Positions 16,204 through 24,257 are shown, numbered from the stretch's first letter. The stretch is DNA of 45,872 bases from a virus (IMGVR_UViG_3300009184_001846:1-45872), one strand, 5' to 3'. The notes: a model not told the origin generated them from the sequence alone. Program-made: numbers and translations.

Positions 16204-16941
16204 ATGAACAACATAATTTTTGGACTGTTGAAGGAAAATTTGGAAGAAGCATTTAAGCTTCCTAAATTCTCTAAACTAGTGTTTGATAAGGACACTATAG
16301 TAGATGAATTACCTTGGACACCTGCACGGTATCGCAAGTTCAAGGATGCTATTGAGAATGAGTTAAACTTGAATTCTGACTTTGTAGGGTCACTTAGTGG
16401 GATCACTGATCAACTGAGCGAACGCTATATCAAACGCTTCTTCGGAGAGATTTGGAGGCCGCGCACTGACGAATTTACTTATACCGGTTGGCAGTTAGTG
16501 GAGGAAGTCAACAAGCTATTACCGCAATCAGTTCTTGACGTAGGTTGCGGCTACCATCCATTTAAGGGTAGAATTCAGAACATTGTGGGTATTGACCCCT
16601 ACAATAACTTAGCAGATTATCAAGTTGATATCCTAGAGTATCAAGTCAAGTCCGAATCACATGATGTTATTATTGCTTTAGGATCAATCAACTTTAACAG
16701 CAAAGATGAGATTGAAGCACGTTTTAGTCATTGCGTTGACCTATTGAAAAAGGGAGGAAGATTCTATTTGAGAGCTAATCCAGGTATTCCTCACAAGAAC
16801 GGACCCTATGTAGAAATCTTCCCTTGGTCTTTTGCTGTCGTTAATGAATTTGCTGAGAAGTATAGCTTGAAATTACTAGAATTCAAGAAGGATTCGAACG
16901 GTCGTTTATACTTTGTGTATGAGAAATTAGATTCTGAGTAA
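16204..16941 (+). CDS. Class I SAM-dependent methyltransferase-like protein
   Basis: A 245-residue Rossmann-fold protein with SAM-binding motif I LDVGCGYHPFKG (D112 to G116), an acidic motif II (VGIDPYN) and a motif IV-like HDVIIALGSINF. GGRFYLRANPG is the following strand-turn. The N-terminal about 100 residues are helical and unknown. It is one of only two plus-strand genes here and ends convergently with the 16927 gene (15-base overlap). The lack of an NPPY-type motif argues against a DNA base methylase; a small molecule or glycan is more likely. Confidence 0.75.
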   Translation: MNNIIFGLLKENLEEAFKLPKFSKLVFDKDTIVDELPWTPARYRKFKDAIENELNLNSDFVGSLSGITDQLSERYIKRFFGEIWRPRTDEFTYTGWQLVEEVNKLLPQSVLDVGCGYHPFKGRIQNIVGIDPYNNLADYQVDILEYQVKSESHDVIIALGSINFNSKDEIEARFSHCVDLLKKGGRFYLRANPGIPHKNGPYVEIFPWSFAVVNEFAEKYSLKLLEFKKDSNGRLYFVYEKLDSE

Positions 16942-17475
16942 CAATGCGATCTCGGGGGGAATCCAAGGTTTAATCATCCGTTCTGGATTCCACAACACAC
17001 CGGCAACATTATCTTTTATGAATGCTTCGGTGTACCCATTATGATCAGTACACAGTATCTCAACACCTGCTTCGTTCTTTAGAATACCGGTAGCATGATC
17101 TCCTGTTACTTCTAACACTTCGCCGTGATAGATTATAGGATAGTTTACTGTTACGTGTTTCTTTATTGGCTCTAGAGTAGCACCCAATATGTCAGCTATT
17201 GCTAATGCTCCCTGAGCAATTCCTACTACAGGCTTGCCGCGTTCCATCATCTTGTTTGCTAAACTTAGCTCTACGCTCTGTCTCAATTCAGAAGAATCGC
17301 CACCGGTAAGTATCAGCGAGTCTATGTTATCAGCTACAAGGTCGAACTGTTGATTATTTGTGTTGGGTAGAAAGTAAAGGCTATGTCCAGTAAGGATCGA
17401 ATACCAACCATGGTCGATGGCATCATGAGGTCTACCATTGTGGTTCAATATCTTCTGACTAAGACCAATTTTCAT
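16927..17475 (-). CDS. Amidotransferase-like paralogue lacking catalytic Cys and His
   Basis: A 182-residue protein colinear with the intact amidotransferase at 12743: MKIGLSQKILNHNG, LILTGGDSS and VLWNPERM all align without gaps. The nucleophile position is Ala87 (GIAQGA in place of GVCHGA) and the catalytic His163 is Asn (WNPERM), while Glu165 remains. It should not hydrolyse glutamine by the usual mechanism. The reading frame is intact, so it is a pseudoenzyme rather than a pseudogene; a regulatory or binding partner of the active copy is one possibility. No ribosome site is visible before the ATG. Confidence 0.8.
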   Translation of the reverse strand: MKIGLSQKILNHNGRPHDAIDHGWYSILTGHSLYFLPNTNNQQFDLVADNIDSLILTGGDSSELRQSVELSLANKMMERGKPVVGIAQGALAIADILGATLEPIKKHVTVNYPIIYHGEVLEVTGDHATGILKNEAGVEILCTDHNGYTEAFIKDNVAGVLWNPERMIKPWIPPEIALLLRI

Positions 17476-17498
17476 GTATGTATTTAATGCCCAAAAAA

Positions 17499-17526
17499 TA
17501 ACGGCGAGAATTTCTTCCCGCCGTTA
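17499..17526 (-). terminator. Intrinsic terminator after the outer-membrane protein gene
   Basis: TAACGGCG (17499-17506) pairs with CGCCGTTA (17519-17526), followed on the minus strand by six Ts (17498-17493). It closes the transcript of the barrel gene. Confidence 0.85.
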
Positions 17527-17548
17527 TATAGTCCACAGTTAGTTTAAA

Positions 17549-18148
17549 TTAAAACTTCTGTGCAATCGCAATGCCGATAGCATCGATGTTTGCAGTACCA
17601 CGAGTGCGGTAATAGTTTGCAGTTACCGAAGTATTTTCACGAAATGCATACGAAAGACCTGCATTGAGACGATCAGTTTTTACACCAGATGCATTCTCGA
17701 AACCCTCGCGGTGACGATAACCAGCTACAACCGAGACTGGACCATATACATGACGGCTAGCCTTTACACCAGCGCCCCAAAGTGTATAGTTTCCGCCAGT
17801 TACGACATTGCGGTTACCGACTCTAGTAGTTACCTTGTCAGCAAAAGCTTCACCAATCTCACCGTATGCAACAGTGTGGATTCCGAGAACTTCCGGAAGG
17901 ACGTAGCCTGCCTTCACTGATACTCTAGTCTTAGCAGAGCCGCCATCTTCTGGCTGACTCACCTGGACTTCAGCACCAGCTACTACATTAGTAGTTACAT
18001 CGGCCATGTACTCAAGCTTATATGATGTAGCGTCTGGACGACCTGAACGGACATCATTGAACTTCACTTCGCCTGTGATAGTGTCAGCCATTGCTGGGGT
18101 AGTTACAGCAGCCATTGCGAGTGCTGCGATTACAATTAACTTCTTCAT
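17549..18148 (-). CDS. Outer-membrane beta-barrel protein with signal peptide
   Basis: A 199-residue protein with a clear signal peptide (lysines, hydrophobic core, cut near PAMA-DT at residue 21-22). The mature part is a series of alternating amphipathic strands with aromatic girdles (YKLEYMAD, HTVAYGEIG, SVVAGYRHR, LNAGLSYAF, VTANYYRTR) and ends with AIAQKF, the terminal aromatic signature recognised by the BAM complex. About eight strands are expected, OmpA/OmpW size. A phage-made barrel could block adsorption of other phages or change envelope permeability. A strong terminator follows. Confidence 0.82.
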   Translation of the reverse strand: MKKLIVIAALAMAAVTTPAMADTITGEVKFNDVRSGRPDATSYKLEYMADVTTNVVAGAEVQVSQPEDGGSAKTRVSVKAGYVLPEVLGIHTVAYGEIGEAFADKVTTRVGNRNVVTGGNYTLWGAGVKASRHVYGPVSVVAGYRHREGFENASGVKTDRLNAGLSYAFRENTSVTANYYRTRGTANIDAIGIAIAQKF

Positions 18149-18178
18149 ACTTTTATGTTTCCTTTTAGGTTAAAAGTA

Positions 18179-18199
18179 CTGCACATTTTTGATATGCAG
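18179..18199 (-). terminator. Likely terminator of the curli-cyclase operon
   Basis: CTGCACAT (18179-18186) and ATATGCAG (18192-18199) pair with one G-T contact, and the minus strand continues TACTTTT. It lies between the cyclase gene and the barrel gene. Confidence 0.6.
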
Positions 18200-18250
18200 C
18201 TAATAATATTTAACTCTGTAAATGTGTGTGAATTTTTTTAACGGGCATAT

Positions 18251-20302
18251 TCATTTTGATGTTGCCCTAAATACTCCATCCCAATTTGCTGGGGGAGTGT
18301 TCTTGTATTCCTGGATGCGTTCTAACATCGCATCATAATACTTATTTAGCTCATTGTTCCAACATGTTTTCAAGTCATTAGCAAATCTTTCAGCCACATC
18401 CCAGTTACCCTTACGATATAACTCTAAGAACTTGTTATGCTGTTGTTCAGCCGATGCGTCACTAAATGGTAAAACTGTGTATATTCTAGCAGGCTCGGTC
18501 TTGCCCTTAACTGCTATCAAGTCTAATTCTACTACTTGGTACGTGTCCAAAACCGCGCTAGCAGTCTTGGGTCCAATGATAATTTTAACGCCATAAGGTT
18601 TGCTTTGGCCCTCGAGACGAGATGCAAGGTTAACGCCGTCCCCCAAACAAGTATAGTCGAAACGCTGATCACTACCCATATTACCGACAACAACAGTATC
18701 AGTATTAATACCGAGACCCATTCCAAAAGCTGGTACACCTTCTTCTTTAATTTCTTCATTGAATTTTTCCAATGCCTTCATCATTTCAAACGCAGTCTTA
18801 ACTGCATCTTTGGCGTGTTGATCGTTGTTGACTGGTGCATTCCAGAACGCCATCTGAGCATCGCCGATATATTTATCTAGCGTTCCGTTGTTCTCTAGAA
18901 TTGCTTTCGTCATAGTTGTCATATAACGGTTCATGATCTTTGTCAAGCCCTGAACATCTTTACCGTAGTGTTCTGAGATAGAAGTGAATCCACGAACATC
19001 AGTGAACATGATACTAAGTTCTACTTCGTCACCGCCTAGAGACAATAGTTCTGGGTTTCTCTGAAGTTTTGCAACAAGGTCTGGGCTTAAATAAGTGCCA
19101 AACTGCTTTTTAATTTGTTGCTTTTGTAGATATTCACTGATAAACTTAACACTATATACATGCATATAAATAAGAAGTGCAGCAAGAATGTTGAATGAAA
19201 TATCAAATAATATCTTGCTATGACTGAACAAATATATAGGTGCATACATATATCCCGCGATCAATAAACCGATCCATACGATAGAGTAACGCACGTTAGA
19301 CAGACCGATGACAGCAAGGGAAAGAACAACAAATGCTAAAAGATCAACAAGACCTACCCAGTTCGGAATCGACACTGCATCACCGTTTAGCAGAGTTTGA
19401 AGAACACTCGCTTGCAACTGATGGGGATACTGGGCACCTGAGGGAGTCGCTACAGGGTTACTTAGACCACTGGCGGTTACACCAAGAATTACAATTTTCC
19501 CAGTTAGATCAGGAACCTTCTCACCAACCTCAAATGACTGAAACTTATAATTTGGGTTGATAAATACTCTACCGTATTCATCGGTATCTATTTTTCCGAA
19601 TTGAGGAACACGCAATGCTTCAACCCCAGTTAGACTTATTTTCGCTTGATACGACGGATCACCCGCAGCAACACGCAACACTTCAAGAGCAAATGCAGGA
19701 TAGTATTCGTTCTTTGAAGTCCCTATTAGAGGGATTCGACGCACTACCCCGTCAGTCTCTGGAAGCGAAGTTGTTATACCGACGCCTGCAGCACCTTCTT
19801 GAAGCATTGAAATATTATCAAGAACACACGGATAATTCGGGAGAAACTCAGTCGGTTGCCCGTCTCCAATTACAGCAACGCCTGTACGACGAGTCTGAAC
19901 GTTATTCCTAGTACAAGTGTCAGATAGAGTCTGACTTAGTACAACTGGATATTGTTTTAAGGTATCTGATAGTACTCTGTCAGTCCCCATCCGATCAGGC
20001 TCAGACATAAGTATAGTAATGCCAACGATACCAGCGTTTGCCCCATAAAGATCCCTAATAATTTTGCTATATGTTTCCCTTGGAAACGGATACTGTCCAT
20101 ATTTTTCAATTGCCTTCTCCCCGATATTTGCAACTACAATTTGCTCTGACTTAACCGACTCACCCAACATCAAATAGTCATAGTACTTTAACTTCATACT
20201 ATCAACTAGGAACGGATTCATCAACTTTATTGATAGCAATAGCACTACTGTAGCTACAGCTAACCACGGTGATAATAAAATTTTACTCGCTTTGTTTAAC
20301 AT
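18251..20302 (-). CDS. CHASE2-domain transmembrane class III adenylate cyclase
   Basis: A 683-residue protein. An N-terminal membrane anchor (11-30) is followed by a periplasmic CHASE2 sensor (about 31-310), three more membrane helices (about 315-380), a short linker (FGTYLSPDLV) and a class III cyclase domain (425-610). The catalytic set is complete: metal ligands D435 (FTDVRGF) and D481 (IGDAQM), purine-binding K477 and D549, and N558 and R562 in GVNLASR. It should make cAMP. The start overlaps the FecR gene by 20 bases, making it the last gene of the curli-type operon. CHASE2 cyclases with FecR neighbours are known in bacterial chromosomes; finding one in a phage is unusual. Confidence 0.93.
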   Translation of the reverse strand: MLNKASKILLSPWLAVATVVLLLSIKLMNPFLVDSMKLKYYDYLMLGESVKSEQIVVANIGEKAIEKYGQYPFPRETYSKIIRDLYGANAGIVGITILMSEPDRMGTDRVLSDTLKQYPVVLSQTLSDTCTRNNVQTRRTGVAVIGDGQPTEFLPNYPCVLDNISMLQEGAAGVGITTSLPETDGVVRRIPLIGTSKNEYYPAFALEVLRVAAGDPSYQAKISLTGVEALRVPQFGKIDTDEYGRVFINPNYKFQSFEVGEKVPDLTGKIVILGVTASGLSNPVATPSGAQYPHQLQASVLQTLLNGDAVSIPNWVGLVDLLAFVVLSLAVIGLSNVRYSIVWIGLLIAGYMYAPIYLFSHSKILFDISFNILAALLIYMHVYSVKFISEYLQKQQIKKQFGTYLSPDLVAKLQRNPELLSLGGDEVELSIMFTDVRGFTSISEHYGKDVQGLTKIMNRYMTTMTKAILENNGTLDKYIGDAQMAFWNAPVNNDQHAKDAVKTAFEMMKALEKFNEEIKEEGVPAFGMGLGINTDTVVVGNMGSDQRFDYTCLGDGVNLASRLEGQSKPYGVKIIIGPKTASAVLDTYQVVELDLIAVKGKTEPARIYTVLPFSDASAEQQHNKFLELYRKGNWDVAERFANDLKTCWNNELNKYYDAMLERIQEYKNTPPANWDGVFRATSK

Positions 20303-21368
20303 TGATGATAGTTCCTCCGGCCGGTTCGTTTATTTCAATTAGAAATGATTTTCCATTACTGTCAATGAATAGTGTTTTATTTGAATCCTTCTTCACAACA
20401 ATGTCAACTGTTGTACTGAGTGTTCTGGCAAGTCGTAAATAGTCCCCTGACATGATAGTAGTAATCTGTGTAGTATTATTAAGACCAAATGTAGTTCCGC
20501 AAAGTTTCGTATTGTCTTTTGTCACACAGTCATTCCCATCAGCGGAATCAAGAAAATCTTCCGCTAAGAAGTCTGAGTTAATCGTATTGATGTCAAGTTC
20601 TGAACTGGCTAGCTGATTTTCCTGTAGATCATCTTTTGCGAGGTAATCGATATCAAGTTCTGACAAATCTAATATGTTAGCTTTAGCTTCAGCCATTTCT
20701 TCTGACTTAACTTCTTCCGCAGGAGATACAATTAACATATTGTCAATCTGATCAAGGGTTAGATTTAGAATAACAGGCTTAGATGGGCTACTATCTGCGG
20801 TAGAAACTATAGTAGCTTGAAATGCTTTATTAAGAATGACCACACCAGCAGCATTTGATACTGTGATTTCTCCGACTGAGCCGTCTGGTTCTGGAAGCAA
20901 CATTATGAGACTCTTTCCGAAATCATCTACTGTTGCTGCAAAGTCTGTACCTCTAACAGCTATAGTTGCTGTGGGTGTTCTAAGATTGATGTTACCTTTG
21001 TTCATCTTACCGGACTGTCCTGTCGCAAATCTAACAGTTCCGGATGCAAACTTGAGAGCCATTCTTGAAGTGGATGGCTTGCCACTGTATACGAAATCGT
21101 CAATCACGAGTTTAGAGTGTTCAGTAACTTTGACAGTGGAGTCATCTACGAAAGTTACTTCAACTCTACCATTACCAGTCTGCACCTTGTCCATTTTATC
21201 TATAGGTAATTGAGGTCGTACAGGCAGCTTTGTGACTTTCCGTACGACCTCGCTTACGCCTCGATTTTGCGTAACCTTACCTATATTAGCATGGGCCTCC
21301 GGCGTTGCACTGATTAATAGTAATAGTACTGCCGCTGCTCGTGCTATCGATCTTAAGTGTATCGACAT
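20283..21368 (-). CDS. FecR-domain periplasmic protein
   Basis: A 361-residue protein with a signal peptide (arginines, AAAVLLLLI core, cut near AHA at about 27), then a FecR domain (about 55-165: VEVTFVDDSTVKVTEHSKL, ALKFASGTVRF, LRTPTATIAVRGTDF), and an acidic C-terminal region of about 200 residues. FecR domains sense or bind periplasmic signals and often pair with CHASE2 cyclases. The start at 21368 overlaps the curlin gene by 83 bases; a later start would remove the signal peptide, so the long overlap is probably real. The next gene is the cyclase, 20-base overlap. Confidence 0.85.
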   Translation of the reverse strand: MSIHLRSIARAAAVLLLLISATPEAHANIGKVTQNRGVSEVVRKVTKLPVRPQLPIDKMDKVQTGNGRVEVTFVDDSTVKVTEHSKLVIDDFVYSGKPSTSRMALKFASGTVRFATGQSGKMNKGNINLRTPTATIAVRGTDFAATVDDFGKSLIMLLPEPDGSVGEITVSNAAGVVILNKAFQATIVSTADSSPSKPVILNLTLDQIDNMLIVSPAEEVKSEEMAEAKANILDLSELDIDYLAKDDLQENQLASSELDINTINSDFLAEDFLDSADGNDCVTKDNTKLCGTTFGLNNTTQITTIMSGDYLRLARTLSTTVDIVVKKDSNKTLFIDSNGKSFLIEINEPAGGTIINVKQSE

Positions 21369-21996
21369 TATTTGTACTCGTCTGCTTTATTTCTACCGTA
21401 TTAGTATTACCGGTAAGAATCATTTCAATGTTTTTTCCGGCTGTTCCATTTTGGAATGTATTAATATTGTTTCCATCACCTGCTATTGTCTTAGTGTTCA
21501 CTACGTCATCTGCGTTTATAGTAGATACAAGTGTGTTTGTATCACCGATTATCTCAATAGTTTGAGTAGCACCAGTAGCTGATGCCGCAGTGCCTTGATT
21601 GAATGTAAGATTATTTGTACTACCGGTAACTACTACTGTTTCAGACGATCCAGATACACTGGCAGCATCACCGCGATCATAGGTTATAGTGTTGCTATCA
21701 CCAGTAACCGTAGTATCAGATGAAAAATTATCTGCCTGAACAATAGCACCCTGAATAAGGTTATTGTTACCTTCTTGTGTTGTATTAAGTATCTGTCCGT
21801 TACCGTTAAGTATTAGTCTATTTTGTTCGGATCCGATTCTATTGTTCTGTCCTTTTTGAACAATAGTAATATTACTGTCATCCCCTACCTGTTCAATATA
21901 GATTGAATTAGTTGTTGATTGCGGCTGCACTGATTGTGCTAACGCCAACGAACTAGTCATCATAGCCATAACGAATACCACTGATTTAAAATTCAT
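21286..21996 (-). CDS. Curlin-repeat (amyloid subunit-like) secreted protein
   Basis: A 236-residue protein with a signal peptide (cut near ALA-QS at 20-21). The first repeats are true curlin type: IYIEQVGDDSNI, IVQKGQNNRIG, TTQEGNNNLI (spacing Q-x-G-x-x-N). They are followed by about five Gly/Asn/Thr repeats of the form xxGxxNTxxxxxG (VTGDSNTI, VTGSTNNL, IIGDTNTL, IAGDGNNI, LTGNTNTV), consistent with a beta-solenoid. It ends NQCNAGGPC. With CsgG and CsgF upstream it should be exported and form a fibre or coat. No CsgB nucleator or CsgE is visible. The last 83 bases also encode the FecR signal peptide. Confidence 0.85.
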   Translation of the reverse strand: MNFKSVVFVMAMMTSSLALAQSVQPQSTTNSIYIEQVGDDSNITIVQKGQNNRIGSEQNRLILNGNGQILNTTQEGNNNLIQGAIVQADNFSSDTTVTGDSNTITYDRGDAASVSGSSETVVVTGSTNNLTFNQGTAASATGATQTIEIIGDTNTLVSTINADDVVNTKTIAGDGNNINTFQNGTAGKNIEMILTGNTNTVEIKQTSTNNVDTLKIDSTSSGSTITINQCNAGGPC

Positions 21997-22787
21997 TGTT
22001 TTGTTTCCTTATATGTAAAGTACCCTTTCTCGACACCTTGCTTGATCAACTGTAAAACTGCTTCTTCTGTGGCCATCTTAACTGCCATTGTATTTGCTTC
22101 ATTCTCTGACATGCCAGCTTCTGCTTCAACTAGTTTCGTACCAACATCTACGAATTTGAAAAGAGAGAGGTCTCTTCCTACAGATAACACAGTTTTTGAA
22201 ACTTGCACGTTCAGAATTATTTCTCCGGTATTAGTATTTACCGCTCTTAATGCTACTACTACTTGATCTTTTCTATAACTAGTTGTCCCGCCTATACCGA
22301 GATATCTTGCCCCTATTCCACCGGTCTGTATATTAGTATCATAACCGATGATGCCACCCTGGACAATAAGACCAGCAAATAACATTGGTTGTAGTTTATT
22401 TGCACCTTCACCAACGTATTCTTCACGAGTTGTACGAACAATCTGACGCTCTTTTGCAAGATCATCTACACGATTACGCTCTACTACTCTAAACCATGTG
22501 CCGCCGCCTGCATCTTTAAGTGCAGCTATCAACAGAGTAGTTCCTCCTTGTGTAACAGCGGTTGATATACTTGCTATACCATCTTTATCTTTGCGTTGTC
22601 CTGTCATATCAGGAAAATCATATACTGCTACAACAGCTTGTTGTACTGGAGCAGGAAGATTATATAACTCTTTTATCTGTGTATTAATCCTCACTGGATC
22701 TTCTTTTAATTGAAGACCAGCAGGTCCAGACGCCACACAACCACTTAATAATAGTGGTAATACAAGAAGTTTCCAATTCATTACCAT
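21993..22787 (-). CDS. csgG: CsgG-type curli secretion channel lipoprotein
   Basis: A 264-residue CsgG homologue. The signal peptide ends in a lipobox, LLLSGC with the lipidated Cys at 17. CsgG-family blocks are clear: VAVYDFPDMTGQ, GGTWFRVVERNRVDDLAKERQ, the GYDTNIQTGGIGARYLGIG strand region that forms the barrel, and the C-terminal LIKQGVEKGYF helix. It forms a nine-fold outer-membrane export pore for curli subunits. The start overlaps csgF by 7 bases; an ATG two codons later would overlap by one base and is possible. The curlin gene follows with a 4-base overlap. Confidence 0.95.
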   Translation of the reverse strand: MVMNWKLLVLPLLLSGCVASGPAGLQLKEDPVRINTQIKELYNLPAPVQQAVVAVYDFPDMTGQRKDKDGIASISTAVTQGGTTLLIAALKDAGGGTWFRVVERNRVDDLAKERQIVRTTREEYVGEGANKLQPMLFAGLIVQGGIIGYDTNIQTGGIGARYLGIGGTTSYRKDQVVVALRAVNTNTGEIILNVQVSKTVLSVGRDLSLFKFVDVGTKLVEAEAGMSENEANTMAVKMATEEAVLQLIKQGVEKGYFTYKETKQ

Positions 22788-23221
22788 TTAAATCCGCTAG
22801 TAGGAACTATGATTTCTGTTTGATTGCCGTTGTCATCAATGATTATTAGTTTAATCTCAGTGTCAGTTTTCTCATACTTAATCACATTACCCTCAAGAGT
22901 AAATTCCCCAGAGTCTCCGGCTGTTTGTCCGAATAGATTGTTAGTTAACTGCTGAGCCAACTGTGAGTATATACGAGATTGTAGATTGTTCAAAAAGCGA
23001 TTTAGAATAGAGTTCTTTTCTTCAAGAGCTTTTGCTTTGAGTTCAGCTTCTATCTTATCCTGTATGGCTTTCTTGCGTAGAGTCTCTTGGTTTTCAATCG
23101 TTAGCCATTGCGCTCCGGCGTTATTGCCAGAGAACGATGGATTTTTAAATTGATATACTATCTCGGTTGCTTGCACAGGGCTGCATACAAGTAGCAATAA
23201 TACTGAAACTCTTTTCAGCAT
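22781..23221 (-). CDS. csgF: CsgF-type curli assembly factor
   Basis: A 146-residue secreted protein (signal peptide to about residue 18). The mature N-terminus TEIVYQFKNPSFSGN...GAQWL is the part of CsgF that inserts into the CsgG pore. A coiled middle (KIEAELKAKALEEKN) and the C-terminal beta region (IKLIIIDDNGNQTEI) also match CsgF. It sits at the neck of the CsgG channel and couples export to surface attachment. It starts 4 bases after the upstream small membrane gene. Confidence 0.9.
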   Translation of the reverse strand: MLKRVSVLLLLVCSPVQATEIVYQFKNPSFSGNNAGAQWLTIENQETLRKKAIQDKIEAELKAKALEEKNSILNRFLNNLQSRIYSQLAQQLTNNLFGQTAGDSGEFTLEGNVIKYEKTDTEIKLIIIDDNGNQTEIIVPTSGFKW

Positions 23222-23225
23222 AGCC

Positions 23226-23531
23226 TTATACCTTTTTATCCTGTTCTATTACTGCATTGATTATCTTTTCAGCTTCTATACGTTCACGTTCAATGGATTT
23301 ACCACGCAGATGTAGTACAGTGCTTACTTTCTGAGTTAAACGAATCAAATCATTGTCTAACATTCTGATACGATCAATCAAGGCGACGAGTGTGTTGTTC
23401 GCCTCACTCAACACAGGCTTAACTTCGGTAGTTGCCCACTTCCATACATAATATACAAAATATCCCATGCCGAAAGCAGCAACGATGGGAAACCCATACT
23501 CACTGATTAATTTAGCTATGTTTGGTCCCAT
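23226..23531 (-). CDS. Small single-span membrane protein with coiled coil
   Basis: A 101-residue protein: a hydrophobic segment at about 13-30 (FPIVAAFGMGYFVYYVW) followed by a charged coiled coil (NNTLVALIDRIRMLDNDLIRLTQKV). It has the same layout as its neighbour at 23531 (FPIxAAxxxGYFV), so the two are diverged duplicates. Resembles small holin-like or pore-associated membrane proteins found before phage csgF/csgG. Overlaps its neighbour by one base. Function unknown. Confidence 0.7.
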   Translation of the reverse strand: MGPNIAKLISEYGFPIVAAFGMGYFVYYVWKWATTEVKPVLSEANNTLVALIDRIRMLDNDLIRLTQKVSTVLHLRGKSIERERIEAEKIINAVIEQDKKV

Positions 23532-23812
23532 TAGTCTTTCCTCGCATCATCTTTACCGTCAGAACGTGAGATTCTGTCTACGTCTGGCTTGAGTCCGAGT
23601 GCATTAGAGACCACAGCATCAATACGAATAACGTCATGGTTCATTGTCTTAACACGATTGTCAAGCGATGTAATGATGTTTTTCATTCCACTGACGCTAC
23701 CGGTTACTCCGGCAAGAATAAATTTCAACGTCAGGAATACAAAATACCCTGCTGCTATTGCTGCTGCAATAGGAAAACCTACGTCGGCAACCAGTTTGAA
23801 AAAATCACCCAT
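23531..23812 (-). CDS. Small single-span membrane protein, duplicate of the next gene
   Basis: A 93-residue protein with a hydrophobic segment (FPIAAAIAAGYFVFLTLKFIL) and a coiled coil (NIITSLDNRVKTMNHDVIRIDAVV). Together with the 23226 gene it opens the curli-type operon. Candidate holin, membrane anchor or gate; no charge or length evidence decides. AAGGA lies 9 bases before the ATG. Confidence 0.7.
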   Translation of the reverse strand: MGDFFKLVADVGFPIAAAIAAGYFVFLTLKFILAGVTGSVSGMKNIITSLDNRVKTMNHDVIRIDAVVSNALGLKPDVDRISRSDGKDDARKD

Positions 23813-23840
23813 CCCACATCATCCTTCTTTTAGTAAAATA

Positions 23841-23864
23841 AAGCCCCAGCTTTCACTAGGGCTT
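23841..23864 (-). terminator. Terminator between the 23908 gene and the curli operon
   Basis: AAGCCC (23841-23846) pairs with GGGCTT (23859-23864); the minus strand continues TATTTTACT and the plus strand ATTTTTATTT, so it may work both ways. It lies 29 bases before the first gene of the curli operon. The only upstream promoter-like element, AATAAATA at 23902-23909, precedes it, so transcription of that operon may need read-through. Confidence 0.65.
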
Positions 23865-23907
23865 ATTTTTATTTAGTGATAGGAATGGGAAAATAACTAC
23901 ATATTTA

Positions 23908-24240
23908 TTAGTAGATGCTGCGGGGAGCAGGGGAGCGGTTGAAACCCTGAATTACAGAGATGAAATCATCTTTGCTCTTAGCAGCAACGCTCTGCATTTC
24001 TTCACGATCCATCGGCTTCAGGTCACTGTACTTATGCATGAATGCAAGGATGACGTTCATAGGAATGTTGAACTTCTTACCATCCTTGAAAGTGATAGGA
24101 TAGTTACCACCAACGTCAACAGCCTTCTTCAACTGCATCAGAATGTGAGGGATTTTATCCTGATCAGGATCACCGACGATTTCATCTTCATCGTCCCAAT
24201 CGTCGTGCTTAGATTCGTTGAGTACTTCTGCAATTTTCAT
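23908..24240 (-). CDS. Conserved phage protein with capsid-targeting-like N-terminus
   Basis: A 110-residue protein that begins MKIAEVLNE-S, matching the (L/I)xE capsid-targeting leader, followed by a very acidic stretch (DDWDDEDE) and a helical body (ILMQLKKAVDV, NVILAFMHKYSDL). It is preceded by an early-type promoter (24284-24312), a late core (24258-24265) and AAGGAACGC. A terminator follows. No enzyme motif seen. Probably a small internal virion protein. Confidence 0.65.
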   Translation of the reverse strand: MKIAEVLNESKHDDWDDEDEIVGDPDQDKIPHILMQLKKAVDVGGNYPITFKDGKKFNIPMNVILAFMHKYSDLKPMDREEMQSVAAKSKDDFISVIQGFNRSPAPRSIY

Positions 24241-24257
24241 TTTGCGTTCCTTTTATC

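Noticed and set aside
17476-17490. TTAAATA before the 16927 gene as a late promoter
   Set aside because: The sequence is ATTAAATA rather than NATAAATA, and it merges with the terminator tract.
19333-19911. Plus-strand frames of 75 and 98 codons opposite the cyclase gene
   Set aside because: They are antisense shadows of a strongly conserved coding frame, with Gln/Leu-rich composition that follows from it.
18251-23812. Curli-type block as host chromosomal contamination
   Set aside because: It is continuous with phage genes on both sides, on the same strand, with the same dense packing; T4-type replication genes lie 8 kb to the left and 22 kb to the right.
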